Assembly: GCF_001187505.1 (NCBI RefSeq)
Contig: NZ_CP012150.1
Span: 6,854,048 to 6,918,047 of the forward strand
Direction: 5' to 3'
DNA: 64,000 nt
Source of the DNA: Mycolicibacterium goodii
GTDB taxonomy: Bacteria; Actinomycetota; Actinomycetes; Mycobacteriales; Mycobacteriaceae
Shown here: piece by piece, positions 42,992-52,228 of the stretch
Position numbering within the stretch: the stretch's first letter is position 1
Layout: every line of letters starts with the position of its first letter
Program-made: the position numbers and the translations under genes
The notes under the pieces: model-generated
What the model was told of the DNA's origin: nothing
Databases searched by the model: none
The model's input: the letters and a program-made list of their open reading frames with translations, nothing else

Positions 42992-44977
42992 TTGGCCACG
43001 GAAAGCCCGGTAACCCCAGCCACACCGACGCTGCGTGAACTGACCGTCCGGGGGATTCTGCTCGGCGGCGCGATCACGCTGGTGTTCACCGCCGCCAACG
43101 TCTACCTGGGACTCAAGGTCGGGTTGACGTTCGCCACGGCGATCCCCGCGGCGGTCATCTCGATGGCGATCCTGCGGAACTTCCGCAACCACTCGATCGT
43201 GGAGAACAACATCGTGCAGACCGTGGCGTCGGCCGCGGGCACGTTGTCGGCGATCATCTTCGTGCTGCCCGGCCTGGTGATGATCGGCTGGTGGACCGGG
43301 TTTCCATACTGGATCACCGTCGCGGTCTGCGCCGTCGGCGGCATCCTCGGCGTGATGTACTCGATCCCTCTGCGCCGTGCCCTGGTGACCGGGTCGGATC
43401 TGCCCTACCCCGAAGGTGTCGCGGCGGCCGAGGTGCTCAAGGTCGGTGAACACACCGAAGGCGCGGAGGACAACCGCACCGGTCTGCGGATCATCACGTT
43501 CGGTTCGGTGATCTCGGCGGCGTTCGCGCTGCTGGCCAACCTCAAGGTGCTGGCCAATTCGATCACCGCGTACTACCGCGTCGGCGCGGGCGGGTCGATG
43601 TTCGGGGCGAGCCTGTCGTTCGCGTTGATCGGCGTGGGCCATCTGGTCGGGATGACGGTCGGCATCGCGATGCTCGTCGGGCTGGTGATCTCGTTCGGAA
43701 TTCTGCTGCCGATCCGCACCATCGGGGACTTCGCCACCGACGAATCCGTCGCCGACGTCATCTCCGGCGCGTTCGCCAACGAGGTGCGGTTCGTCGGCGC
43801 GGGCGCGATCGCGGTGGGCGCGGTGTGGACGCTGCTGAAGATCCTGCGCCCGATCATCAAGGGCATCACCGAGGCGCTCGCCTCGGCGCGGGACCGGCGA
43901 CAGGGGCAACTCGTCGACATCACGCAGCGCGACATCCCGTTTCCCATCGTGCTCGCGACGATCGTGGTGATGCTGGTCCCGATCGCGTTGTTGATGTGGG
44001 ACTTCAGCCTCGGGACGGCGCTGCAGGGGAAATCGGCGCTGATCATCGCCGCGAGCCTGGTGTTCATCTTCGTCGTCGGCGGCATCATCGCCGCGGTGTG
44101 CGGGTACATGGCCGGTCTGATCGGCTCGTCGAACAGTCCGATCTCGGGTGTCGGCATCCTCACGGTCGTCGTCGCCGCGCTGATGATCAAGTTGGTGTAC
44201 GGGCCAACCGATGAGAGCGGCTCCACCGCCCTGGTGGCGTTCACCTTGTTCGCGGCGGCCATCACCTTCGGTGTGGCCACGATCTCCAACGACAACCTGC
44301 AGGACCTCAAGACCGGTCAGCTGGTCGGCGCCACGCCGTGGAAACAGCAGGTGGCGTTGGTCATCGGCGTGCTGTTCGGGTCGGCGATCATCCCGCCGGT
44401 CCTCGATCTCATGCAGAACGCGTTCGGGTTCCTCGGTGCGCCGGGTGCCACGGAGAACGCGCTGGCCGCACCGCAGGCCGCGCTGATCTCCTCGCTGGCC
44501 GAGGGGGTGTTCGGCGGCTCACTGGACTGGTCGCTGATCGGGCTGGGTGCCGCGATCGGCGTCGTGGTGGTGATCATCGACGAAATTCTGCAGCACACAT
44601 CACGATTCGCGTTGCCACCGCTGGCGGTCGGCATGGGCATGTACCTGCCGATGAGCCTGACGCTGATCATCCCGCTCGGATCGCTGATGGGCTACTTCTA
44701 CAACCGGTGGGCGAACCGCAGCGGAGGCGACGTCGAACGCAAGAAGCGTCTCGGTGTGCTGCTGGCGACGGGTCTGATCGTCGGCGAGAGCCTCTACGGT
44801 GTCATCTTCGCCGGGATCGTCGCAGGCACCGGAAACGAGGATCCGCTCGCGGTGTTCACCGGCAACGACGGCAACCTCGCCTCGACCATCGGCATCGTCG
44901 CGTTCGCCGCGATCATCCTGTGGATCTACAAACGGACACAGACGATTTCGAACCGGGACGTGGGCGCCAAGACCTAG
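42992..44977 (+). CDS. OPT-family oligopeptide or metal-chelate transporter
   Basis: A 661-residue OPT transporter with about 14-16 membrane helices. Signature stretches are ANVYLGLKVGLTFATAIPAA and ALVTGSDLPYPEGVAAAEVL near the N terminus, typical of the bacterial OPT/YSL subfamily. It would import small peptides or metal-siderophore complexes by proton symport. TTG 42992 is the start, with GAGAGG 10 bases upstream; the frame extends further without homology. It converges on the aldo/keto reductase gene with an 8-bp gap. Confidence 0.88.
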   Translation: MATESPVTPATPTLRELTVRGILLGGAITLVFTAANVYLGLKVGLTFATAIPAAVISMAILRNFRNHSIVENNIVQTVASAAGTLSAIIFVLPGLVMIGWWTGFPYWITVAVCAVGGILGVMYSIPLRRALVTGSDLPYPEGVAAAEVLKVGEHTEGAEDNRTGLRIITFGSVISAAFALLANLKVLANSITAYYRVGAGGSMFGASLSFALIGVGHLVGMTVGIAMLVGLVISFGILLPIRTIGDFATDESVADVISGAFANEVRFVGAGAIAVGAVWTLLKILRPIIKGITEALASARDRRQGQLVDITQRDIPFPIVLATIVVMLVPIALLMWDFSLGTALQGKSALIIAASLVFIFVVGGIIAAVCGYMAGLIGSSNSPISGVGILTVVVAALMIKLVYGPTDESGSTALVAFTLFAAAITFGVATISNDNLQDLKTGQLVGATPWKQQVALVIGVLFGSAIIPPVLDLMQNAFGFLGAPGATENALAAPQAALISSLAEGVFGGSLDWSLIGLGAAIGVVVVIIDEILQHTSRFALPPLAVGMGMYLPMSLTLIIPLGSLMGYFYNRWANRSGGDVERKKRLGVLLATGLIVGESLYGVIFAGIVAGTGNEDPLAVFTGNDGNLASTIGIVAFAAIILWIYKRTQTISNRDVGAKT

Positions 44978-44985
44978 ACCGGATC

Positions 44986-46050
44986 TCAGCGACGCGCCTG
45001 GATCTTGGACTCACCGGCGGTCACCTTCCGAATGTGGTCGCTCGCGAGCAACTGGTGCGGAAAGCCCAGGTCTATGGCGCTGGCCTGGTCGAGGCGGGCG
45101 AGTTGATCGGCGGTCAGGTCGATGTCGAGGGCGCCCAGATTCTCTTCCAGTTGGGCCGGTGTACGGGCGCCGATGATCGGTGCGGTGATGTCCGGGTTCT
45201 GCAGAGCCCAGGCCAGACCAATCTGTGCGGGTGTGCAACCCAGCTCCGCCGCAATGTCTTTCACCATGTCGGCGATGGCGAGGTTGCGTTCGGTGACGGT
45301 GCCCAGGGCGGCGTTGAAGCTGCCCCTGGTGCTGCCTTCGGCGGCGAGGTGGGACGCTGTCAGGTCGTCACGGCGGTACTTGCCGGTGAGCACGCCTCCA
45401 CCCAGCGGCGAGTACGGCGTCACCCCGAGCCCCATCGCTCGCGCCATCGGAATCAGGTCACGCTCACCGGTACGTTCGATGAGGCTGTATTCGATCTGCA
45501 ACGCGACCAGTGGTGACCAGCCGCGAAGGTCGGCGATCGTCTGCATCCGGGACACCTGCCAGGCCGGGGCGTTGGAGATGCCGACGTACAGGATCTTGCC
45601 CTGCCGGACCAGGTCGTCCATGCCACGCAGGATCTCCTCGACCGGTGTCGAGAAATCCCACACGTGCAGGAAGAGCAGATCCAGGTAATCGGTGCGCAGT
45701 CGTCGAAGGCTCGCTTCGACCGATGTCACCAGGCTCTTGCGGGACGCGCCCGCGGAGTTCGGATCGCCCGGCCGGCGCTGCGTGGTGTATTTGGTTGCCA
45801 GCACGAGGCTTTCGCGGGTATCCCGGATGAACTCGCCCAGCAGGCGTTCGGAGCTGCCGTCGGTGTAGGTGTTGGCGGTGTCGATGAACTGGCCCCCGCG
45901 GTCGACGTAGAGGTCGAACAATTTGCGGGCCTCGTCTCGATCGGCGCCCCAGCCCCAATCGGTGCCGAAGGTGGCGGTGCCCAGCGCCAGCGGTGAGACC
46001 CGCAGCCCCGAACGTCCCAGCAGCCGGTAGGTGTCCAGTGTGAGCGACAT
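44986..46050 (-). CDS. Aldo/keto reductase
   Basis: A 354-residue AKR with TIM-barrel motifs GTATFG, FIDTANTYTDGSSERLLG (catalytic Asp and Tyr), LATKY (Lys), and LFLHVWD (His). NADPH is expected as cofactor; the substrate is not evident. ATG 46050 has GGAG upstream (the bases before the start read GAGGGCAC). It diverges from an XRE/MmyB-type regulator over 116 bp. In such pairs the regulator usually controls the oxidoreductase. Confidence 0.88.
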   Translation of the reverse strand: MSLTLDTYRLLGRSGLRVSPLALGTATFGTDWGWGADRDEARKLFDLYVDRGGQFIDTANTYTDGSSERLLGEFIRDTRESLVLATKYTTQRRPGDPNSAGASRKSLVTSVEASLRRLRTDYLDLLFLHVWDFSTPVEEILRGMDDLVRQGKILYVGISNAPAWQVSRMQTIADLRGWSPLVALQIEYSLIERTGERDLIPMARAMGLGVTPYSPLGGGVLTGKYRRDDLTASHLAAEGSTRGSFNAALGTVTERNLAIADMVKDIAAELGCTPAQIGLAWALQNPDITAPIIGARTPAQLEENLGALDIDLTADQLARLDQASAIDLGFPHQLLASDHIRKVTAGESKIQARR

Positions 46051-46166
46051 GTGCCCTCCTGTGTGCTCGTGCGTGTTGTCCTCACCAGGCTTGCGTTGAC
46101 GTGCGCCGCGGGTAAGAGACGGGCCTTCCTGGGAACACGTGTCCTACCGAGGAGGTTGCAGCGTTC

Positions 46167-47000
46167 ATGGTGATTTCTGTCGTGGATGCGACGCACGAGC
46201 TGGCCGCGTTTCTGCGGACCCGACGTGAACGGCTGGACCCACAGGACTTCGGTCTGCCGGCGCGTCGAGCGGTCCGGCGCACCCCGGGCCTGCGCCGCGA
46301 GGAGGTCGCCGAACTCGCCGGGGTGAGCACCGACTACGTCGTGCGGTTGGAGCAGGGCCGCGGTCTGCGGCCCTCGGCGGAGGTGGTCGAGGCGCTCGCG
46401 GGCGCACTGCGCCTCAGCCCCGCCGAACGCACCTATCTCTACGACCTGGCCCGGCAGCGACCCCGCGCTGTGGACAAGCCGACCACCACGGCGGCGCCAC
46501 CGCTGGCCCGGATGGTGGCCGACCTGTCCCCACTGCCCGCGATGCTGATGAATCACCGGTTCGACATCCTGGCCTGGAACCCGGAGATGGCGCGACTGCT
46601 GACCGATTTCGGTGATCTTCCCCCGGCTCAACGCAATTCGATGTGGTTGTGCCTGATGCATCCGAAGGTCAGTGCGATCTACGTCGACCGGGACCGCGTT
46701 GTCCGGGACGCGATCGCCCACCTGCGCACTGCGTGGGCCGCGCATCCGGACGACCCGATGTTGACCAACCTCATCGGCGAACTGACCAGCTCTCACGCCG
46801 AATTCGCGCGCCTGTGGGCCGCTCAGGACGTCCGCGGCGGCGGGCGCGGGCAGAAGGTGATCCGGCATCCCGATGTCGGCGAGATCGCCGTGCATTTCGA
46901 AGTCTTCATGCCGCTGCAGGAAACCGATCAGCGGTTGATGATCGGCCGCGCCGCCGACGATGTGAGCCAGTCGGCCCTGGACCGACTGGTCGCGCGGTGA
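46167..47000 (+). CDS. XRE-family regulator with MmyB-like ligand-binding domain
   Basis: A 277-residue regulator. The N-terminal HTH_31 (residues 8-75) has RRTPGLRREEVAELAGVSTD and YVVRLEQGRGLRPS; the C-terminal domain (about 105-275) is an MmyB-type PAS-like domain (LMNHRFDILAWNPEMARLL, later VIRHPDVGEIAVHFEVF). Such domains bind fatty acids or related ligands. ATG 46167 is the start. It should control the divergent aldo/keto reductase; a palindrome ACACGTGT lies at 46135-46142 in the spacer. Confidence 0.88.
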   Translation: MVISVVDATHELAAFLRTRRERLDPQDFGLPARRAVRRTPGLRREEVAELAGVSTDYVVRLEQGRGLRPSAEVVEALAGALRLSPAERTYLYDLARQRPRAVDKPTTTAAPPLARMVADLSPLPAMLMNHRFDILAWNPEMARLLTDFGDLPPAQRNSMWLCLMHPKVSAIYVDRDRVVRDAIAHLRTAWAAHPDDPMLTNLIGELTSSHAEFARLWAAQDVRGGGRGQKVIRHPDVGEIAVHFEVFMPLQETDQRLMIGRAADDVSQSALDRLVAR

Positions 47001-47018
47001 CCGTCGGCCTCAGAGCAC

Positions 47019-47810
47019 CTAGAGTTGTGCCAGCCAGGACCGCCATTTCGATGCTTCCGACGCGGCGGTGTCGGCCGCGGCTTCTCCGTACAGGTACAGA
47101 CCGACCGACAGCCTCACCCGGTCACCGGGTCGACACCCGTTCAGCAGTGCGATACCTGGGGCCGGTGCGTCCAACCGAACCATGACGTTGCGGAAGTCCT
47201 TGGTGTGGTGGATCTTTTCGACGGTGCCGGCCAGGTGCGGCACACCGGGCGGTGTCTCATATCGTCGGCCCACATCGAGTCCCGCGATGCCCACCGCCGG
47301 GGCCAGCTCCGCCCACGCCTGCACCATGTCGCCCGGATGGCCGGTGGCGGCGAAGGCCGTCGCCGCGGGCTGCCCGGGAAAGTCACGCAGGTAGATGCGC
47401 AGCACGTCGAAGAATCCGGGCCAGCCGTTTTCGAAGCCCTCCATCTCGTCGTCCCAGTCGTCGCGGCCGGTGAACAGACTGTGCACCATACGGACCACGC
47501 AGCGGTCACCGGAGACGCTGGTGACGACGACTTCGGTGGCCAGCGGCGGTGCGTCACCGCTCCAGTCGCGCTCCTCATAGCCGAGGCGCTGCGGCGGCTG
47601 CCATTCGGTGACAACCGCCGAGCCCACGGTCTCGTCGCCGAAGTCGAATTCAATTGCCCCGCCAACCTTTTCCTCGACCGTGGTGGGGGTGAACCATGCG
47701 CTCATCCCCGGACCGGTGGCCATGGCCTGCCACACCTGTTCCGGCGTGCCCGGCACCAGGAACTCCATCTCGACCCAGCGGCGGCCGTCGTCGTCCTTCT
47801 TAAGCGGCAT
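47019..47810 (-). CDS. SRPBCC (AHSA1-like) domain protein
   Basis: A 263-residue protein. Residues 10-145 form an AHSA1/START-like SRPBCC domain (WVEMEFLVPGTPEQVWQAMA, GPGMSAWFTP, LGYEERDW). The remaining 110 residues seem to be a second, less conserved domain (GTVEKIHHTKDFRNVMVRLD). It overlaps the upstream ArsR gene by one base (TGATG). ArsR-SRPBCC pairs are common in actinobacteria and may bind hydrophobic ligands; function unknown. Confidence 0.82.
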   Translation of the reverse strand: MPLKKDDDGRRWVEMEFLVPGTPEQVWQAMATGPGMSAWFTPTTVEEKVGGAIEFDFGDETVGSAVVTEWQPPQRLGYEERDWSGDAPPLATEVVVTSVSGDRCVVRMVHSLFTGRDDWDDEMEGFENGWPGFFDVLRIYLRDFPGQPAATAFAATGHPGDMVQAWAELAPAVGIAGLDVGRRYETPPGVPHLAGTVEKIHHTKDFRNVMVRLDAPAPGIALLNGCRPGDRVRLSVGLYLYGEAAADTAASEASKWRSWLAQL

Positions 47811-48412
47811 CAGTGTTCACCTTCCTGCCCGGTAACGGGCATCGGATAGGCGGCCAGCAGGACGCGATGCCTGCGGCCGCCGGATTCGGATTCGTCGTGA
47901 TACCGCGCGACCAGCGCGGTCACCGCGTGCGCCAGTTCTTCGGTGAAGGCGGCCCGGTCGGCGGCGGATCGGAACGTCACCGCGGTGTCAATCGTGAGCG
48001 TCGCCAACCGCTTCCGGCGGTCGCGGGCCACCCGCCACAGCTCACCGACCTCGCGGACCGCGCGGGCGGCCACCGAGATCAGATAGCTCGCCGATGCACG
48101 GTCGCGTGCTTGACCCGGATCCGCCGCGAGCGGGCCGAGCACCCCTGGGGAGACGACGTAGGAAGTCGCCGTCGCGACCATCAGGCGTTCGGTCAGTCCA
48201 CCCCACCGGCGTTCCCCGGCGCTGGTCACCAGCCCGTGCTTTTCCAGTGCGCGCAGGTGGTAGTTGACCTTCTGCCTGGTGATGCCGACGCGGGCGGCCA
48301 ACGCGGCGGCCGAGGCAGGTTCGGACAGTTCGGCCAGCAGCCTGCCGCGGATCGGATCCAGCGCCGACGCGGCCGCGCCGGGTTCGGCGATCACCTCGAC
48401 TTCGAGCACCAC
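47810..48412 (-). CDS. ArsR-family winged-helix regulator
   Basis: A 200-residue regulator. The winged helix (about 15-85) has LDPIRGRLLAELSEPASAAA and VGITRQKVNYHLRALEKHGL. No ArsR-type Cys metal site is evident, so it is a non-metal-sensing type. The C-terminal part is helical and Arg-rich. GTG 48412 (or 48409) is the start. A perfect palindrome lies 13 bases upstream and probably is its operator. It controls the SRPBCC gene next to it. Confidence 0.85.
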   Translation of the reverse strand: MVLEVEVIAEPGAAASALDPIRGRLLAELSEPASAAALAARVGITRQKVNYHLRALEKHGLVTSAGERRWGGLTERLMVATATSYVVSPGVLGPLAADPGQARDRASASYLISVAARAVREVGELWRVARDRRKRLATLTIDTAVTFRSAADRAAFTEELAHAVTALVARYHDESESGGRRHRVLLAAYPMPVTGQEGEH

Positions 48413-48424
48413 CCCATGGTCGCT

Positions 48425-48444
48425 TTGACAAATTTATTTGTCAA
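48425..48444. promoter_or_regulatory. ArsR operator palindrome
   Basis: TTGACAAAT and ATTTGTCAA are perfect 9-base inverted repeats around TT, ending 13 bases before the ArsR start. It contains a -35-like TTGACA on the plus strand as well as on the minus strand. The AT content is far above the neighbourhood. Autoregulation is inferred. Confidence 0.6.
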
Positions 48445-48472
48445 GGCGCTCCGCGCGTCACCACGCATGCTT

Positions 48473-49582
48473 TCAGACCGCGTCGTCGACGTCCCACGGT
48501 TCGTCTCTTCGTAGTACGGCTCGCTTATAGCCTGAACGCAACTCGTCGAGCGTCGCGACGGTTTGCGCCGTGAGTTCATCTCGAATGCCGCACTGCGCGT
48601 GGGCGAACGGGATGAAAGCACGCAACAGGTCGGGGACGTCCAACGCGACCTCCAGTGGATAGTCGTCATACGTGTCGTAGCGGATCGCGAGTTCGGCTCG
48701 CAGCGCGCTCCACCGCAGTGGATCGTGACGCCCGCCGAGAAGCTCCGGCAGAAGCATTCGATGCTCGACGCTGTCGAACGGCGCGGCCGCATCGGTCGAA
48801 AAGAAGCGTGCACACACCTCTTCGATCTCGCTCCAGTCGACCGACGGTTGTCGGCATTCCCCACCTTCGGGTAGCCGTTGTACCAGCCAACGAAGCAGCG
48901 GCCGGTCGGACTGCGACTTGGTTTCGCGCGGGACGATGATCGGCTTACTCAGCGCGGACTCGATCCACGCCCTTGCCTCTGCGAGATCCGTTTCGACAGC
49001 GTCGAAGTTGGTTTCGATTTCCGCTATCCGATTGAGTGTTTCGTCGATCGGATACGCAAACACTCCGCCATCGACAATATTCGAGCACATGCTGTGGTTG
49101 ATTTGAACCGCGATGGTCACGTCGTGCCGACCGTCGATCCGAGCACCGATAAGAACATCCTCGAGATCACCGAGCACATGAACTCGGCGGACCGCCCGGT
49201 ACACATCGAGCTGAGGAAGAGCGGAAATCCAGCGAGGTACATGATGGTTGCGCTCCGCGACTTCTCGCCGGCACCGTTCCCGTGCCTCGGGCTCGTCGAA
49301 GAGAAGTTCGGCCAGGACCGCGATCAGCACCGTCGTATCCCGGTCTCCTAGACCGACGAGGGTGTCCAGGATCGAGTCGACGAACCTCTCTCCAGATTCG
49401 GGCTTCATGACCTCGACCAGGCAACTTGCCAAGCCGAGAAGTCGACCGGGATGACCTCTGACGGCCCCGCTCAGTAGGTTCGACCACCACGACGTTGCGG
49501 TCGTCCCCGTATCCCGCTTCTTCGCTCGTCGCGCGTCTCGACGGGCCTGTTTCGCCCGGCGCGCTTTCCGTTTGTCACTCAT
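48473..49582 (-). CDS. Hypothetical protein with basic N terminus
   Basis: A 369-residue protein I do not recognise. The N-terminal 25 residues are extremely basic (SDKRKARRAKQARRDARRAK), possibly binding nucleic acid. The rest is mostly helical, with a Trp-rich start (TSWWSNLLSGAVRGHPGRLL), and many Glu/Asp. ATG 49582 was chosen since the longer frame is unlikely. Codon choice is slightly less GC3-biased than its neighbours, which may signal acquisition. No operon partner is evident. Confidence 0.6.
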   Translation of the reverse strand: MSDKRKARRAKQARRDARRAKKRDTGTTATSWWSNLLSGAVRGHPGRLLGLASCLVEVMKPESGERFVDSILDTLVGLGDRDTTVLIAVLAELLFDEPEARERCRREVAERNHHVPRWISALPQLDVYRAVRRVHVLGDLEDVLIGARIDGRHDVTIAVQINHSMCSNIVDGGVFAYPIDETLNRIAEIETNFDAVETDLAEARAWIESALSKPIIVPRETKSQSDRPLLRWLVQRLPEGGECRQPSVDWSEIEEVCARFFSTDAAAPFDSVEHRMLLPELLGGRHDPLRWSALRAELAIRYDTYDDYPLEVALDVPDLLRAFIPFAHAQCGIRDELTAQTVATLDELRSGYKRAVLRRDEPWDVDDAV

Positions 49583-49666
49583 GTCGCGGACGCTACTCAG
49601 GGGTGGCGACAAGCCAGCCCGGTAGTCACAACCGGACATCACGCGTGGAGCTTTCAACCCACCGGC

Positions 49667-50713
49667 TCAGGACGACGAGGCCCGCAGCCGGGCCAGTTCG
49701 CGTTCGGCCGCGGTGTTGGGAATTCCGGTACGCGAGCCCGCGAGCTTGATGCGGAGATGCTCGTCGACGGTGATCGGCGCGTACAGCGCAGGCGTCGACG
49801 CGCCGACGAGGGACGCGTGCGGGGCGATGACGGCGTCGGCGTTGGCGTCGCAGAAGAATGCCGCCGAACGACGCCGTTGCACGCGTCCGTCGACCACCGG
49901 TGGCCGCACCCGGTGCAGGGTGGACAACCATCGTTCGTTGGTGAGCCGCGTCGTGAGATCACCGAGATTGATCAACAGCGCCCCGTCGTCGGGCATGACG
50001 TCGTGCCAGGCGCCGTCGGTGCCGAGGATCTGCAGTCCCGGCGCCTGGTCGGCCCACAACACGGTGACGATGCCGTAGTCGGTGTGCTCCCCCATGCCGA
50101 TCAGCTCACCGTCGGTGGGGATTCGGGTGTCCTCGGGCAGTGAGTAGTTGTTGATCCGCAGCGTGTTGACCGAATGGTCGGTGCGCCACGTGAAGTAGTC
50201 GCCGGGAAGGTGCAGCGCGTCGGCGAAGATCGTGGTCATGGTCGTCGCGACCCGTTCCGCTTCGCCGAAGTACGCCGACACCGCGTTCTCGAACCCGGAT
50301 ACGTCCGGCCAGGTGTTGGTGGCGTAATGATGCCGGACGTGCGCGGGGACGTCCGGGTAGTCGGCAACCGACCGGCCGACGTTGAACGCTTCGAAGAAGT
50401 CGTTCATGTTGTTGGTCGACGTCGCGTCCAGACTCAGCCGCAACGATTCCGACTTCGGCGGGCTGTATCCGCGGTTCTCCCCAGCGGGACGACGCCACAT
50501 GTTCTTCTCGGCGAGCGGTAACCCGAAGAACGCGTCGGTGGCGTCGGCGAGGCCGGCGATCACCCCGGGAGCTATCCCGTGGCCGTGGATCTGGACGAAA
50601 CCCACGGTGCGGCACGCGTGGTCCATCGCAGCGGCGACAGCGGCCTTCGATGACGCGGACCCATGTGTCACATAGGGGCCGATGTCGACGGCCGGAACCC
50701 GAAATGTGCTCAT
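49667..50713 (-). CDS. Isopenicillin N synthase-like 2OG/Fe(II) oxygenase
   Basis: A 348-residue DIOX_N/2OG-FeII oxygenase. The iron triad is His210-x-Asp212 (GEHTDYG) and His267 (STLHRV); R281-x-S283 binds the carboxylate of 2-oxoglutarate or of a peptide substrate. GFVQIHGHGI and WRRPAGENRGYSPP are family motifs. ATG 50713. It lies at the downstream end of the purine degradation cluster, same strand, but separated from guaD by 153 bp and a hairpin terminator. Thymine 7-hydroxylase belongs to this fold, so a nucleobase substrate is possible. Confidence 0.85.
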   Translation of the reverse strand: MSTFRVPAVDIGPYVTHGSASSKAAVAAAMDHACRTVGFVQIHGHGIAPGVIAGLADATDAFFGLPLAEKNMWRRPAGENRGYSPPKSESLRLSLDATSTNNMNDFFEAFNVGRSVADYPDVPAHVRHHYATNTWPDVSGFENAVSAYFGEAERVATTMTTIFADALHLPGDYFTWRTDHSVNTLRINNYSLPEDTRIPTDGELIGMGEHTDYGIVTVLWADQAPGLQILGTDGAWHDVMPDDGALLINLGDLTTRLTNERWLSTLHRVRPPVVDGRVQRRRSAAFFCDANADAVIAPHASLVGASTPALYAPITVDEHLRIKLAGSRTGIPNTAAERELARLRASSS

Positions 50714-50827
50714 GGCGAACTCCTTTGGCGTGGTGACTTCTCAGTCGTACGGCCCGGAGGTGTCCGTTTCCCGCCCCGCTGGGACGTCGTCTCGCGTTGA
50801 ACTCGGGTGATCGCAACATAAGCCCGT

Positions 50828-50852
50828 CCGCTGCGGCTCGCAACCGCAGCGG
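50828..50852 (-). terminator. GC-rich hairpin after guaD
   Basis: CCGCTGCGG (50828-50836) and CCGCAGCGG (50844-50852) form a perfect 9-bp stem with a 7-base loop, 15 bases past the guaD stop. No T-run follows, the style often reported for mycobacterial intrinsic terminators. It would separate the purine operon from the oxygenase gene. Confidence 0.55.
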
Positions 50853-50866
50853 GCGCACACCCACGG

Positions 50867-52228
50867 TCAGGTGAGCCTGCGGCCCTTCACGTAGACGTGT
50901 GTGATCGCCTCTTCGCGCATGCCCATCAGCAGGGTGAACAGCAATGCGTCGCGGTCGGCTTCGTCGATCTGGGCCAGGGTTTCGGCGAGGAGTTCCTGCC
51001 GGTGCGGGTCGACCACCAAGAAGTCGGCCTCTTTGCCCGCGTCGAGGTTCCCGATGCGGTCCTCCAGTGCGAGGGCCCGCGCGCCGGCGAGCGTCGCGGT
51101 GAACAGCAGCTCGGCCGGATGCAGTGCCACCCTCTGATCGCCGGGCTCGGACATGTGCACCTTGAAGCAGTCGTTGAGCACACGGGGGATCAGCCATTCA
51201 TCACCCGCGCTCACATCGGTGCCGAGCGCCACGTTCACCGCGCTGCGCACGGTCGCCTGCCACGGCATGACCCCGCTGCCGAGGAACAGTTGCGAGGTGG
51301 GGCAATGCGCGATCGAGGTCTCGGTATCGGCCATCCGGGCCAGCTCGTCGCGTGTGCAGTGCACGGCATGCGCCAGCACACTGCGCGGGCCCAGCAGCGT
51401 CTTACCCGCCTGCGCCGAGCCGTCGCCGAACTTCCCGTCGTAGGTGTCCAGATATGTTTGTACCCCGTAGGTTTCGCGGACCTCCGCCACTTCGTCGACG
51501 TTCTCGTTGAGGTGAGTGTGGAAGTACACGCCGCGGTCGCGCACCGAATCGTAGAGCTCACCGAGCGCATGCAGCGTCTGCGCCGTCACCGACAGGGCGA
51601 ACCGCGGCACCACCGCGGCATGCACCAGCGCCGTCGCGGGATCACCGGTGTCGGCGGCGTGCCATCGGACGATCTCTTCGGTCACCAGGGAGATGGCCGT
51701 GGCCTCGTCGGTCAGCAAGGGTTTGGCCGACGGAGGGCCCATGGTCTGGATGCCCCGGCCCGAGATGGTCCGCAGCCCGGTCCGGATCGATTCGCCGAAC
51801 AGGGCGTCCTGCGCGTGCGGGAACGCCGACCCGAACACCAGCGCCGTGGTGGTGCCCACGCTGAGGCGGCGACGGCAGAATTCGCGCGCCATCAGCTGCG
51901 CGTACACGGGATCGGCGAGTTTGGCTTCGGCGGGAAAGATGCAGCGCGACAACCAGTCCAGCAGCTGACCGCCGCCGTAGGAGTCGGTGCAGTAGGTCTG
52001 CGGGAAGTGGATGTGGGTGTCGACGAATCCCGGCAGCAGAAACGCGGGACGCAGATCGACCACGTCGTCTCCGGTGTCGGGTCGTGCGTCGAAGGCGCCA
52101 CTGTAGGTGATCCGCCCGGTGTCGTCGACCATGATCACGCCGTCGGGTTCGTTCACCAGGTTCCCGGCAACGGCGGGCAGACGCGGTGCGCCGCCGATGT
52201 GAATCAGGTGCCCGCGGTAGGCCGTCAT
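50867..52228 (-). CDS. guaD: Guanine deaminase (amidohydrolase)
   Basis: A 453-residue amidohydrolase-fold enzyme converting guanine to xanthine and ammonia. Zinc motif HxH is in VDTHIHFPQT near residue 72; FHTHLNENVDEVAEVRETYG and HCPTSQLFLGSGVMPW are strongly typical of the GuaD family. ATG 52228 overlaps the stop of the upstream deaminase by 4 bp. It supplies xanthine to the dehydrogenase encoded on the opposite strand, and ammonium as nitrogen. Confidence 0.93.
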   Translation of the reverse strand: MTAYRGHLIHIGGAPRLPAVAGNLVNEPDGVIMVDDTGRITYSGAFDARPDTGDDVVDLRPAFLLPGFVDTHIHFPQTYCTDSYGGGQLLDWLSRCIFPAEAKLADPVYAQLMAREFCRRRLSVGTTTALVFGSAFPHAQDALFGESIRTGLRTISGRGIQTMGPPSAKPLLTDEATAISLVTEEIVRWHAADTGDPATALVHAAVVPRFALSVTAQTLHALGELYDSVRDRGVYFHTHLNENVDEVAEVRETYGVQTYLDTYDGKFGDGSAQAGKTLLGPRSVLAHAVHCTRDELARMADTETSIAHCPTSQLFLGSGVMPWQATVRSAVNVALGTDVSAGDEWLIPRVLNDCFKVHMSEPGDQRVALHPAELLFTATLAGARALALEDRIGNLDAGKEADFLVVDPHRQELLAETLAQIDEADRDALLFTLLMGMREEAITHVYVKGRRLT

